Part shown: positions 28,147 through 39,505 of the stretch, piece by piece
How positions within the stretch are numbered: the stretch's first letter is position 1
Layout of the letters: every line of letters begins with the position of its first letter
Assembly: GCF_004664715.2 (NCBI RefSeq)
Contig: NC_051063.1
Coordinates: 117,042,829-117,106,828, forward strand
Length of the DNA stretch: 64,000 nucleotides
Origin: Peromyscus leucopus
Lineage: Eukaryota > Chordata > Mammalia > Rodentia > Cricetidae
Direction of reading: 5' to 3'
Notes under the pieces: model-generated
Database searches by the model: none
Seen by the model: only the letters and a program-made list of their open reading frames with translations
Told to the model about the DNA's origin: nothing
Program-made: the position numbers and the translations under genes

Positions 28147-28862
28147 GGAGGTATATATGTATTGTTGGGGTAGGTTTCTTGGTACCCTTTTTTATGTTCT
28201 GACAATGAAAGAAAAACTTCAGTCTTCAAAACAACAAAAATTAAAATAAAATAAAACCAGTGTTTTGTGTAACTCATTTGATAATGAACTAATAAAACAC
28301 ACTGAATGCTTGATATGATGCCTAATGTGCTCAATAAATAGTATTTAACATGGCAAGCATTAGTCTACAACAAAACTTTTATTTGACGTTCTATAGCCAA
28401 ACATATGTATGTTTTTATATATGTGTATGTGTCTGTGTGCCTGTGTGTGTATTTCAAACAGTATCGTTAGCATTAAAATATATATTAATTTCATCTCTGT
28501 ATTAATTCAGAAGCAATGAAAACAAGTCTATGATGTCACTTTATTAAAATATTTTTATTCAAATGAGACAAAGGAATGTCAAGAAAGTACTATCTCATTT
28601 ATAAACAGTTGAAAATTCAAAATTAAAATATTCATTTCTTGGGTTATATGAGTATGAAATAAAACTACTTCTTTGGATGTGTCTATCTCATGTTTTCTAA
28701 ATTCAATTAATGACAGATAGGACACAGCTGCCCTAGGATTAGGATTAATATTTCAAACACATAATTCTAAATCAAGGAGTCTTTTGCTTCTATATAATAC
28801 ATTATCAGGATCTGAAAATTCCAAGCAAATCTCCTTCATATTAGCAAGCCACATATACTAAC

Positions 28863-28864
<2 letters not shown>
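28147..28864. other. Putative intron 1, nothing assigned
   Basis: AT-rich with short TATG-like runs near 28400-28455. Confidence 0.4.

Positions 28865-28915
<51 letters not shown>
28865..28915 (+). repeat. (TA)n microsatellite
   Basis: About 50 bp of uninterrupted TA, self-complementary and able to extrude a cruciform. Confidence 0.97.
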
Positions 28916-28917
<2 letters not shown>

Positions 28918-29179
28918 AAAAGAGTCCTCATTTTCACAAAATTATATTAAGCTGAATGTATTTTAATAATATAAACAGAAACTAAGTAAAAATAAATGTC
29001 TAAGTCCATATATGTGTTAATCCAATAGCAAAAATATATAAAGAAATATCTTTTTATTCCATGAATATAGCAAACCTTGAATAAAACATGCACACATAAT
29101 TTACTCAAATAGCACAATTAAGTACATTTTTATAATTTATTTAATCTCATCTTTTCCACTTATTAGCATTTGATTTTCC

Positions 29180-29300
29180 TCTTTTTTTTTTTAAACAAGG
29201 CTTCATGTAACTAGCTACATAGCTAAGAATAACTTTGAACACTTGGCTACTTCCACCTCTCAAGTGCTGGGTCTATCCTTCTTCATCACCACTCACAGCT
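29180..29300 (-). mobile_element. B1/B4-type SINE fragment, antisense
   Basis: A T-run followed by aaacaaggcttcatgtaact and cacctctcaagtgctgggtc matches the complement of a B1/RSINE-type element. Confidence 0.6.
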
Positions 29301-31400
29301 TTCATTTAGTTTTTCTAACCTCGAACATCTTCCCACCACTCTTCAAAAAGAAAGTGCAGTAACATACCCATAACAATATTCAATGCATTCTGAATCAAAT
29401 AAGAATCATGAAAGACATTCACTCACAAATGTAAACGTGTTTAGGGAAGTCAATTAATCTAGTGGGAAATATGACAAAATAACAACTCAGAAACAAAGGA
29501 AAGCAGTGTGCCATTACTAAAGTATTCCAAATCACAGATAGTCCTTATGTGTGGGCATATATCTATGGCTGAATTTCTCAGGGTACCCTGTATATCTTTA
29601 TGCATATCCGTAGTGTGTACTAAGAAGTGATGGTAGAGGTCCATGTCTACTTTTGATGACAAATGAAGATTTGAGCAAGTACATGAGCTCTTCAAATATC
29701 GTCTTTCTCCAAATAACTTCAGAAGGGTCAATAATAAATAATCACTGAAAGCTCTTTTTCTCTCCTTTTAAAAAAATAAATATTTGTTTTTCCTCTCTTT
29801 TTGAGCATGTAACACACAGGATAAACATTGCTATATAAAATCACAAAACTCTAGGGGATTCAGTTAAAATACATCAATTTCACATTCAGTCATGGAGTGG
29901 AAAGAACCAGGGAAAACTTGTTTCTAAGGAGTGGTGGCTCAGCAAGTGTCTAGTGCAAATTATGGAGTTTTATCAGGACCCTGTCCAGGGTGCTGAAAGG
30001 GTTTCTAGGAGAAAGCTGCAGACTTGGTGGTATGCATGTCATTAACCTAGTGAGTCTGGGAAGCAATGATCCTATTTCTAAACCAGTGATCCTTCAACAT
30101 GGAAATCTGCCTCCACAAATGACAAAAATATCCACAACTGACAATTAACTATGTAATTACATAGAAGTAACAGAGAAATTAAAGGAGAAAATTCCCTGCA
30201 CTTTGTAAGGGAAGAGCACGAAGCATACATAACAAGAAAGATGACACACCTAAGCCTTCTGAAACTCACAATAAAGTGCCAAATAACTCAGAGCAAATCC
30301 TTGATGGAGGAAGGGGATACACTTAGAACTAGGCATGCTCTCTGTACTGTTCTAGACAGACAACCTGATGCCAACCCTAGGAAAACAGGTAATCATTAGC
30401 CTACTCCTTAAGCAATTCAAGCAGTAAAATACAAGGTTGGAGATGGAGAGGAAAGGAGAAAGGTGAACTCACTTATCCCCCGGCCTATACCAATTTCTTA
30501 CAAAGATATAAATTGGTGCCTATTACTCCCTACTTGCCTGGATACTTGAGCTGATTTGGGTGAAGCGATGCCAGGATTCTGACTAAATAAACACAAGCAT
30601 CTGTGATACCCTCCTTAAAGTCTCTTTTCCAACTTCATATACTCTAGAAAGAAATGTGAACAACCACAAATTGCAGAACTAGGTGGAGAACCCTCCAGGC
30701 TGACAGTCACTTTCCACTGAGAGGTCCAAAGTGTGGGTTAGGCTAAGAACACTGGCTAGCATTTGCCTTGGTAGGACTGTCCTTGTCATTAAGTCTCTGT
30801 AGCTTGGGATCCCTCCTCTGCACACTGCTCTGATACCCTGGGGTAGCTTTGTGTCTGGAAGGAAAGAGACACTCCATCCAAGGAAAAAGAAAGGGCATGG
30901 GGGCTTAGAGTGACATTCAGATAGAGTCATTGAAGCCTAAGATTGCTTTCAGCATCCCCCCTGCTGTTCCTCCTCTCCCTGTATCAAGACACGCTGCTGC
31001 GGGAGGAGAACCCAATCTATCCACAAGTATTTCTCTTTCCTTCCCCTCTCTGCCTTTGCTTTCTCAGTTTTGAGTCCTCCAATGGTTTGGGTAAGTCAGT
31101 CTGCATTCTAAATCATGTTCCTGTTGTTCCAGAGCTCAGGCATAGGGATCCAAAGGCATGCATAATCTCTACCTCAGCCCTTGTATCTCTCCCCCGCTTT
31201 ACCCTCTCGCTCGCGCCTTTTCCACCAACAGGTTTAATTAACGATAGCCTTCCATAAAAGAAGCAGTTGTGAACCTCCACAGCTCCGGTCACCCTCCCTC
31301 CACCTACATCCCCTCCTCCAAATCACATTGTGAGCTGCTCAGCATCCTAAATCCTTCTCAGGACTGAGGATACCTGGGCACACAGACATAGCAAGCTTAC
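29301..31400. other. Putative intron 1 near the promoter region, nothing assigned
   Basis: Repeat-poor; base composition becomes more balanced from about 30700 onward as the putative promoter region is approached. Open frames at 30679-31257 on both strands show no family similarity. Confidence 0.4.
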
Positions 31401-31640
31401 CCCCTGTCGGCCCTCAGCAGGCAGTGAGATGCTGTCTATCTAGCCCCCCGGAGTAAAGTTGGGCAGCAGGGATCATCGGGGTTGAGCCAGGCTTTTCATT
31501 CCCAGGCTTTCCCCCATCCCAAGATGATCTCAAGCTCATCCCTTGTGCTCCGAGTGCTCAGAACAGCCGAGCTGAGGGCGGTGTGTGCAGCAATCTTCCC
31601 CTCTACCAAGAAAGGGGGGAAGGGGAGCAGGGGAGAGAGC
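31401..31640 (-). other. Candidate alternative first exon of Grm5 (non-coding)
   Basis: On the minus strand a TATA-like sequence at 31672-31665 is followed about 30 nt later by a C/T-rich start-like region. A donor-like GGGG|GTAAGC falls with last exon base 31401. Human GRM5 is recalled to have several alternative first exons, so a second start is plausible. Exact start is unknown and no transcript evidence is available here. Confidence 0.35.
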
Positions 31641-31664
31641 GGAGGAGGGAGGGGTGGTAGTTAG

Positions 31665-31672
31665 TATTTATA
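31665..31672 (-). promoter_or_regulatory. TATA-box candidate (TATAAATA)
   Basis: TATAAATA on the minus strand sits in a locally GC-richer setting between a 17-bp palindrome upstream and a pyrimidine-rich stretch downstream. Its orientation agrees with Grm5. Confidence 0.45.
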
Positions 31673-31701
31673 GAGAAAAGACTTCTCTGCGCAACTTTTT
31701 G

Positions 31702-31718
31702 GTGCCACCAAGTGGCAC
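31702..31718. promoter_or_regulatory. 17-bp palindrome next to TATA candidate
   Basis: gtgccac-caa-gtggcac is a perfect 7-bp inverted repeat with a 3-nt centre, 30 bp upstream of the TATA candidate in gene orientation. ttgcgcag, one mismatch from the C/EBP site TTGCGCAA, lies between them on the minus strand. A dimeric factor could bind; the factor is unknown. Confidence 0.4.
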
Positions 31719-31759
31719 AGTGAGTTCCTTTAGGAACACGGACTACTGGGCAGATCAGG

Positions 31760-33420
31760 ATGGGTAGACTAGTTCCATGTCCAGACACTGACACTGATGG
31801 GAGAGCAGGAGGCACCCTGGGGAGATCACTTTGTGAATGCACACCATCTCAGGATCTGCAATGCAAATCTCCAAATCCAAAGAATGAATTTATTAAGGCA
31901 GAAGGGATAGACATTTCTTCTTCAGTCAAGTGGAAGAGGCATCAAGATATGGAAGGTGCCAGCTAGCCCCTGGGAGTATAGACATGTATCTCCTAGGAGA
32001 AAGATCCCTTTTCTCTTCTCTCCCCAACTCCTCTGCTTATATTACAAAACATTCCTATCTCATTCCCAAACTGTCTTTTGCCACACCAAATGACCAACCT
32101 TGAACTTGGCGTGTCAATTTCCTTGTCATAATCAGTTCTAGATAACTTCTCAAATCTTCAATTAAAAAAAAAATAAAAACTTCATAGCTGGCCACAAAAA
32201 AACATATTTTCAAATGCTATTTAACAAGACAATAAAATACATAAACAAACAAAAAATGTGTAACTTTAAGTTCTGTGCATCTCAACCTCTCCAAACAGCT
32301 CTCAGAACTCCAGAATCTTCAAATGGTGACTGAATGCTTCCTGGCCTCACCCCTTCTCACCGACCTTTCAGCATGCATAATTGTGAGAGACATAACTGTT
32401 TATGATACTTTGAGAGAGAACACCTTCACAATTCGTTTGTCTATATTTCCTGAGTATTCTCCCTTCCCCCTTTTCCTATGCAATTCTCCAGTCCTGTACA
32501 AACACACTATTTCATGAGACTTCATTGTCCCAAACTGCAGTATACTCTCTACAGTCTCCTGATGGAGAGAATGAGTATACAGTGCTTGACAGACTTATTC
32601 AAGGTCACATATTTTCCTAGACAATGGCCTAAGGGCCTCTCGGGGTGTGACTGAATGAACGTTGATACTAAATCTGACAGTCAGAACTATTCTTTCTATC
32701 CCATTCCACATGGCTCATTCAGTCTATTCAACTCCCTTCTCTTTCCTCTTGGTCTCCATGGTCTCTGTCATCACCTTTTGTGAAAGTTCTATCAGAGAAT
32801 CAAGGGTAAAAAAAATATCCATGAACTGCTGGAAATAAATAAACTTGGTTTTAAAGGTCCAGATGTGCTAACATGTCTCTTAAATGGGTCCATGATTCTA
32901 GAAAACCTCTCATTTCCTGATCATTGTAGTCACGTAAGTGTCATTTTAGAATTGCAATACTGGTATTGAAAATCATCCATAATCTCCTTTCCTGCCTCGA
33001 TTTGGGGTGCAGCATCAGAAAGTGCTCTTATTAGCCCCCAAACATCTAATATCCTTAGCGGTCTAAAATCCCCTTGCCCTGCTAAATGCATGCTTTATCA
33101 TTGCACATGTACCAGCATGAGACGGGATTGGAGGGGGGAGGCTTCGGTTGGCTTTTTTCCCCCCTCTGTCTCTGATTATTTTAGTTATTTTTCTATGGAA
33201 ACAAGCCCACTGAAATCCTTCAGTTACGCAAATGAAAACAAAAAGATGTTCAGAAACCTCCCATTTAGCCATACCACTGTAGCCCAGGCTCCTTACTCTA
33301 AATTCATGTCTGATTTACAGGGCACATGTCCTTGCAGGGTGACTTTCCTAAACTTACAGGACCTCCTAGCGTCCCTGGCTCCACCTGTCCTCCACCTGCC
33401 CACCACCTGCCCTCCTGGGT
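31760..33420. other. Sequence between the two putative Grm5 promoters
   Basis: No repeats recognised. 33110-33250 (including gttacgcaaatga, a C/EBP- or POU-like word) looks compositionally like regulatory sequence. No gene is supported. Confidence 0.35.
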
Positions 33421-33850
33421 CCCTTTAGTCCAAGCTCCCGCCCCTTGCTCGCTCACTCTTCATCCCTGCGCTGGGGGAGGGGCTCCGGCGGCATCCTACA
33501 TCCCTAGTAACTCTACAGCTGAGAGAAAGAAAAACAGCGCTGTCCTTACCAGGTGCGCGCCCTGAGCCTTGTTCCCCTGGCCAGCAGCTCCTTGCAAGCT
33601 CCCTGCGCTTTCGTAGCGGCCTTGGCTGCTGCTAAATCGCTAGTGGCTGCGATCGAAGCAGTAGTGGCAGCCAGCAGAACGGCTGCGGGCCCTCGGTGGT
33701 GGCGCTCGCTCTCTCGCGCCAGCGCCTGGAGCACGTGCTGCGCCCAGGCAGACGCAGCTGGAAGCGCAGCGCTGGGCTGGCTCCTACTCCTGCAGAGTGC
33801 GGCTCGGGGCCGCTGGCTCGCCTGGGCTCAGTGAGTGAACACTGTTGCTA
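33420..33850. promoter_or_regulatory. Grm5: CpG island, putative main Grm5 promoter
   Basis: This is the only CpG-dense block in 64 kb; about 30 CpGs by eye in 430 bp against very few elsewhere. It includes a GC box (cccgcccc, 33437-33444), an E-box cacgtg (33732-33737) and no TATA. It lies about 19 kb upstream of the Grm5 coding exon in gene orientation. Assignment to Grm5 rests on position and on the donor at 33550. Confidence 0.65.
33550..33840 (-). other. Grm5: Predicted non-coding first exon of Grm5
   Basis: On the minus strand the CpG-rich block ends at CCTG|GTAAGG, a strong donor whose last exon base is 33550. I see no ATG on the minus strand between 33840 and 33550, as expected for a pure 5' leader exon. 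Joined to the acceptor at 14735 it would give a roughly 19-kb first intron. The 5' end is a guess. Open frames on both strands here come from GC content and lack ATG starts on the minus strand. Confidence 0.55.
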
Positions 33851-34080
33851 ACGCCTCGTGGTCTCAGGGTTCAGGCCAGGGCAGTCTTGGACTTCCTCTG
33901 TAGCTCATTCCCACCCAGAGATGGAGAAGAAGCAGAGCTGTACCAAGAGGCGTGGGTGGCGGCATGTCACTCAGAGAGAAACTGGGGGAGCAGGTAGATA
34001 ATCAGCCTCTCTCTGAAGATAGTACTGAAACTCCTGACCGTGACTGGGAAAAGGGGTGTCAATGCTGGAAGGTAGAAGGG
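33851..34080. other. Sequence immediately upstream of the predicted transcription start
   Basis: No TATA or clear motif in the Grm5 orientation. GC content is intermediate. Confidence 0.35.
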
Positions 34081-34139
34081 AGGGAGAGACAGAGACAGAG
34101 ACAGACAGGGAGACAAAGAGACACACAAAGAGAGAGAGG

Positions 34140-34171
<32 letters not shown>

Positions 34172-34205
34172 CAGAGAGAGACAGAGACAGAGAGACAGAG
34201 ACAAA
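34081..34205 (+). repeat. (GAGACA)n homopurine-like microsatellite
   Basis: About 125 bp built from gagaca and gaga words, lying roughly 240 bp upstream of the predicted CpG-island exon. The reading frames through it are artefacts. Confidence 0.9.
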
Positions 34206-34794
34206 GTCAAGGAACCCCAAGATGATTCAGAAACCTGAGTGGTTAGAAAGACCAGTGTGTTTAATAGTCTTGCTCATAAGTAATGCCATTTTGCATTTGT
34301 CGGCACTTCTTAAAAACGATTCTTTCTCCGTCCATTAAAACTCTTCCTCTGAGGCACTTACTTAAATGTATTACTTCTTCCTCAAATGGCTTGACTTCCC
34401 CTCCTCTGCTACCCCTAGTACAGCCTAGGTCCATCAAAAAAAAATGCTGATGTTATCTTTAAATTATATTTAAAAACAAAAAAGAATAAAGGGGATACCT
34501 ATAAATTACTTGTTTGGCTTAGACAAAAGAGTAATGCAGTGATACTATTATTGCCTGTGTGAATCGGGGAGCCAGGTACTTTCTGTAGCTAAACTAACGA
34601 TTGAAAGACAGTGACACTGAAGTCAAGGACTGCAGTTGTTAGTAACTACTAATAGTTGTCAGTGGACCCTTGACAACAGGCAGATGATTCTTTGATCACT
34701 TCAGTTATACAACAGTAGAAGGAGAAAAGTAGTGTTCATCTATCACACTGGGTTAAGCATTACAGTGGTATTTTTTTCTCTCTGCTACAGAGAC
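34206..34794. other. Upstream intergenic sequence, nothing assigned
   Basis: No recognised element. Confidence 0.4.
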
Positions 34795-35330
34795 GTGTGC
34801 ACAAGGACCCATTCAGAACAAAGAATTAGAACCAGACTAGATGTCCACCAGCAGATGAACAGACAATGAAAATGTAGCATATGTACATAATTAACTTTTA
34901 TTCAGCTGTAAAGAAAACTGAAATTATGAAATTTACAGGGAAGAAATGATGAGCCTCAAGTGTGTAGCATTAAGTGAGGGAGTCTAAATCCAGGAATACA
35001 AAATCAGCATGCTCTCTCTTATGTGCAGATCCTACTCTGTAACGTGTGCATGCAGAAATGGCTGTAAATGTAGGTAAAGCTTTAAAAAACAAAAAACAAA
35101 AAAACCCAAGAACCTAAAAAGCTACATAGAAAATGGAAAGAAGGTGGAAAGAGGTGCTAAGGGAAGGAGAGAACAGAAGGACTCAAGTGCCATCAAAGTG
35201 GAAAAAGAACTGGGGTGGGTTATCAGGGGAGTGGAAAGTCAGGAGAGGAGATGAAGGGAAGGAGAATCTCCTAAAAGACACTTTGAAAATGGCATTGTAA
35301 TATCTACTTGTGTGTTGCTTTCAAAAGTTA
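34795..35330 (+). mobile_element. Old LINE-1 3' end
   Basis: agatgtccaccagcagatga, tattcagctgtaaagaaaac and gaaattatgaaatttacagg are in the order of the conserved L1 3' ORF2/UTR boundary. An A-rich patch is at 35085-35105, followed by more L1-like GA-rich sequence. No open frame. Confidence 0.7.
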
Positions 35331-37040
35331 AAAGGTAGGGTTTGTAAAAATGTGTTCATTTTCACATTTCTGCATCTAAAGACAATTTTAGGAACTTTAA
35401 GTACAATATATGAATGTGTTCTCCTCTCTCAGGCCCTAATTTAAAATGACTTGGTAAAACATGAAACTCTCCAGACCCGGCAGAGCCCATTGATTTCTGT
35501 GCTTTGTCTTAGGCCCCACTGTGAAGATGACTGGTGAACTTAGAGAAACCATTAGTTCCTCAAAGAAAGTGTCCCACAAAGATCATAACTGTGGCCATAT
35601 TGTCCGTATTTAGGATAACTTAAAACAGACTTTATGGGTTACAAGTACTATACCTAAAATTATGAATAGATACAGGTGGTTTTCAAATACCTACGCATAT
35701 TTAATTCTCTGCTATTTCTAAAACTAATGAAGGAAATGGCATCCCCAAGCCTCAGAAAAGATGAAGCCATCTCTGCACATCACATGTGGCTTCCTATGCT
35801 CTAAAAGTTAATGTGCAGATGAAATTCCAGTGCTGATCAATATAATTACGTTCAGTGGAGAAGGAGAACACCATTAGATAATCTTAAAATGCTCAATGAT
35901 ATTTAAAACTATAGCTTTGTCTCAGCTTTTACACACTCTCTTTGTCTCATGAATGCTGTTTACAAGTTATCACTAGGTTAACCCTTTGCTTTCCTTCAAT
36001 TCATTGTAAAAAAAAAAAATACCTTACTTCCTTGGTTTTAATTCTGTTTATTGTATCTGAAAATCACTGCCCTGATGATCTTGACTCAAAGTTGTTTTCC
36101 TTTTTTCGTTGTTAACTCAGCCTAAAATATCATCTAATTCAATCAACTGTGATCATAATTGATTATTGTGCATTTTTCCTCTGTACTGAAATGTAATATT
36201 CTTAAGGAAGGAATTTTTGTTTAAGTAACACATTCCAAACAAAGTTCTACCAAATAGAAGGCAGTCAGTTGTTATTTCGATTATTTACATGAATATTAAA
36301 AAGAATTATACTTGCTACATGTCTTTTATTGTCCAGATTGGCAGTTCTGGTAATAAACCCCATAAATATTTGTGGAAAGTCTGGAGGATGATTGCATGAC
36401 CGTCACTTTCACAGCTTAGACACCATCTCTGGTATTGTGTTTCTCGGATGCAAAAGAAGCTGTGAGATGATAAATATTTTGGAAGTCTATTGTTATTGAC
36501 CCATTGAATAATCAATAAGTGACTTTTCAAAAAATCATCTGACATATCTTTCATTAATTTTATAAATTGGTATCTTCATAGAAGATTTTATAGCAGAACT
36601 AGAAGGATTTTCATATTGTCATCTTCCATAAGATTCCAAAACAAAACAAGCATAACACGGGATTTGAACTCAAAGAAAATGTTATTAATAAGTCAAGGTC
36701 ACTTACTGCTATTCTCCATAAAGGAAAAACAGAGCATTGCCTTCTAAATTTTTAATTTTATCCCAAATACAGAGCAAACAGTGAGAAAACAGTGTTAGTA
36801 TTTCATTCAGTACATGGAAATCACTGCTGCTTTGGTCTGTGTTTTCTGGAATAAAGCCTTGTCCTAACAACACTCTTGACACACATAACAAATCTAGAAA
36901 TGCTTCTTCTCATTGCATAATCCTTGGTCACTATTAGCTCTCTTATGCCAAGAGACTGAATGCCCAGATGAATATCTCATGGAAATTATTCTCAGAGACC
37001 CTTATCTAAGGGTGTGGTAAGACATCCCTCTGATATCAGA
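35331..37040. other. Upstream intergenic sequence, repeat-poor
   Basis: No repeats recognised. 36060-36200 (aaaatatcatctaattcaat, gatcataattgattattgtg) has dense homeodomain-type words and could be a conserved element. Motif inference only. Confidence 0.35.
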
Positions 37041-37049
37041 CTGGTAGAC

Positions 37050-39505
37050 CAGCTTGTTTTTTATTTATTTTACATCCCAACCTCAGTTTCCCCGCCCTCC
37101 TCATTCCCCATTTCCTCCCCCCACCCACCCTCTGCCTGCCTACGCCTCAATCCACTCCTGCCCTGTTTCTGTTCAGAAAGGGGCAGGCCTCTTCTGGGTA
37201 TCAACAAATCATGGTATATCAAGTTGCTGTAAGACTAGGCACCTTCCTTTGAATTAAGGGTGGGCAAGGCAATTCAATATAAGGTTCAAGAGCCAGCCAA
37301 AGGATTAGCTGCACCCTGCACCCACTGCTAGGAATTCCATGAGTAGGCCAAGCTAAACAACTGTCTCATATATGTAGAGGGCTTAGGTTGGTCACATGCA
37401 AGCTCCCTGGTGGCTGGTTCAGACTCAGTGAGTTCCTATGAGCCATGTCTGAACTAGTCATTTCTGTGGGATTTCATGTAAAACCCTTGACCCATCTGGC
37501 TCCTAAATTCCTTCCTCTCTCTCTTTAGCTGGATTCCCCAAACTCAGGCTAATGTTTGGCTGTAGGTCTCTGCATTTGTTTCCATCTGTTACTGGATTAG
37601 GGCTCTCTGATCACAGGAGAGGGCCAGGTCAGACATGTATCCACTATTGTTAGCAATCTTAGCTGTGTCATCCTTATAGATTCATGGGAGTTTCTCTTGC
37701 AAAAAGGTTTATACCTGACCCTGAAATGCACCCCCTTTTCAGTCCTCTCTTTGATTAGTCTCCCCCTCCACCCTCCCCTAACCTGACCCCTCAAGTTCCC
37801 ATTCCTACCCATCTCCAGTAAACTCAGGACATCTCTTCTATTTCCCTTTCCTAGGGAGATCCATGCATCCACTCTTGGGCCTTCCTTGTATCTAGCCTCT
37901 CCAGATCTATGGATTGTAGCATGTTATCCTTTACTTTGCAGCTAATATCCACTTATGAGTGAGTACACACCATGTTCATCTTTCTGAGTCTGGGTTACCT
38001 CACTCAGGATGAGTTTTTCTAGTTCCATCCATTTGGTTTCAAATTTCCTGATGTCAGTGTTTTTAACAGCTGAATAATACTCCATTGTGTAAATGTACCA
38101 AATTTTCTTTATTCATTCTTTAATTGAGGGGCATTCTAGGTTGTTTCCAGGTTCTGGCTATTAAGAATAAAACTGCTATGAACATAGATGAGCAAGTGTC
38201 CTTTTGATATGATTGAGCATCCTTTGTGTATAAGCCCAAGATTGATATACCTGGCTCTTGTGGTGGATTGATTCTCAGTTTTCTAAGAAATCACCATATT
38301 GTTTTCCAAAGTGGCTGTACAAGATTGCACTCCCATCAGCAATGAAGTAGTGTTCCCCTTGTCCCACATCCTCTCCAATGTAAGCTGCCATTTGTGTTTT
38401 TGATCATAGTCATTCTTAAACCTTTAAGATAGAATCTCAGAGGTTTTTTTTTTTTTTATTTGTATTTCCCTGATGACTAAGGATGTTGAACATTTCTTTA
38501 GGTGTTTCTTTGTCATTGGAGATTCTTGTTGTGAATTCTCTGTTTAGGTCTGTACTCCATTTTTAATTGGATTTTTTATGTCTAGTTTCTTTATATATAT
38601 ATTAGAGTTCTTTGCATATTTTGGAGATCAGCCATCTGTCAGATGTGGGGTTAGTAAAGATTTTTTCCTATTCTGTAGGCTGACATTTTGTCATATTGAC
38701 AGTGTTCTTTGACTTAGAGAATCATCTTAGTTTCATGAGGTTTCATTTATTAATTGTCAGTCATCATGTCTGTGTTACTGGTGTTCTATTCAGGAAGTTG
38801 TCTCCTATATCACAGTATTCAAGGCTATTTCCCACTTTTTCTATCAGGTCCAGTGTAACTTCATTTATGGTGAGGGCTTTGATCCATTTGAATTTGAGTG
38901 TTGTGCAGGATGATAAATGTGGATCTATTTGCATTTTTCTACACGCTGACATCCAGTAATGCCAGCACCATTTGTTGAAGATACTTTCTTTTTTCCATTG
39001 TATAATTTTGGCTTCTTTGTCAAAAATCAGGAGTCCAATAGGTGTGTGGATTTGTGTCTAGGTCTTCCATTCAATTCCATTGATCCAGCTGTCTGTTTTT
39101 AAGCCAGTACCATGCTGTTTTTTCTTACTATAGCTCTATAACTCTGTAGTAGAGCTTTAAATCAGGGATAATGATACCTCCAGCTGTTTTTTTCTTGTAC
39201 AGAATTGTTTTTAGCTATCCTGGATTTTTTTCAGTTTCCATATGAAGTAGAGAATTGTTCTTTCAAGATCTATTAAGAATTGTGTTGAAATTTTGATGGA
39301 GAGTGTGTTGAATCTGTAGATTGTTTTTGATAAGATTGTCATATTTACTATGCTAATCCTACTGATCCATGAACAATCTTTCCATCTTCTTATATCTCCT
39401 ACAGTTTCTTTCTTGAAAGCCTTGATGTTCTTATCATACAGTAGACCAGTTTTTGAAAACTGATTCTTGACTTCTTGATGATAAGACCTGGACAAACTCC
39501 TTAAC
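37050..39505 (-). mobile_element. LINE-1, 5'-truncated, antisense, 2.4 kb
   Basis: The T-rich complement of the tail at 37055-37075 is followed by LINE-1 3' UTR to about 37950, then ORF2 read on the minus strand. The ORF2 end is broken by stops and frameshifts. The most 5' part retained (minus strand, 39211-39507) encodes a frame containing LYDKNIKAFKKE and RISIVNM, from beyond the reverse transcriptase core. Inactive. Confidence 0.9.

Noticed and set aside
28865..28915. Matrix attachment or origin signal
   Set aside because: Simple (TA)n run; nothing else supports such a role.
33553..33834. 93-codon plus-strand frame in the CpG island
   Set aside because: Low-complexity Ala/Arg content from GC-rich sequence, no family likeness, and overlap with the predicted non-coding exon on the other strand.
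33952..34338. 128-codon frame rich in Arg, Glu and Asp
   Set aside because: Mostly translation of the GAGACA microsatellite.
37050..39505. Active LINE-1
   Set aside because: 5'-truncated within ORF2, lacking ORF1 and promoter, with broken ORF2 frames.
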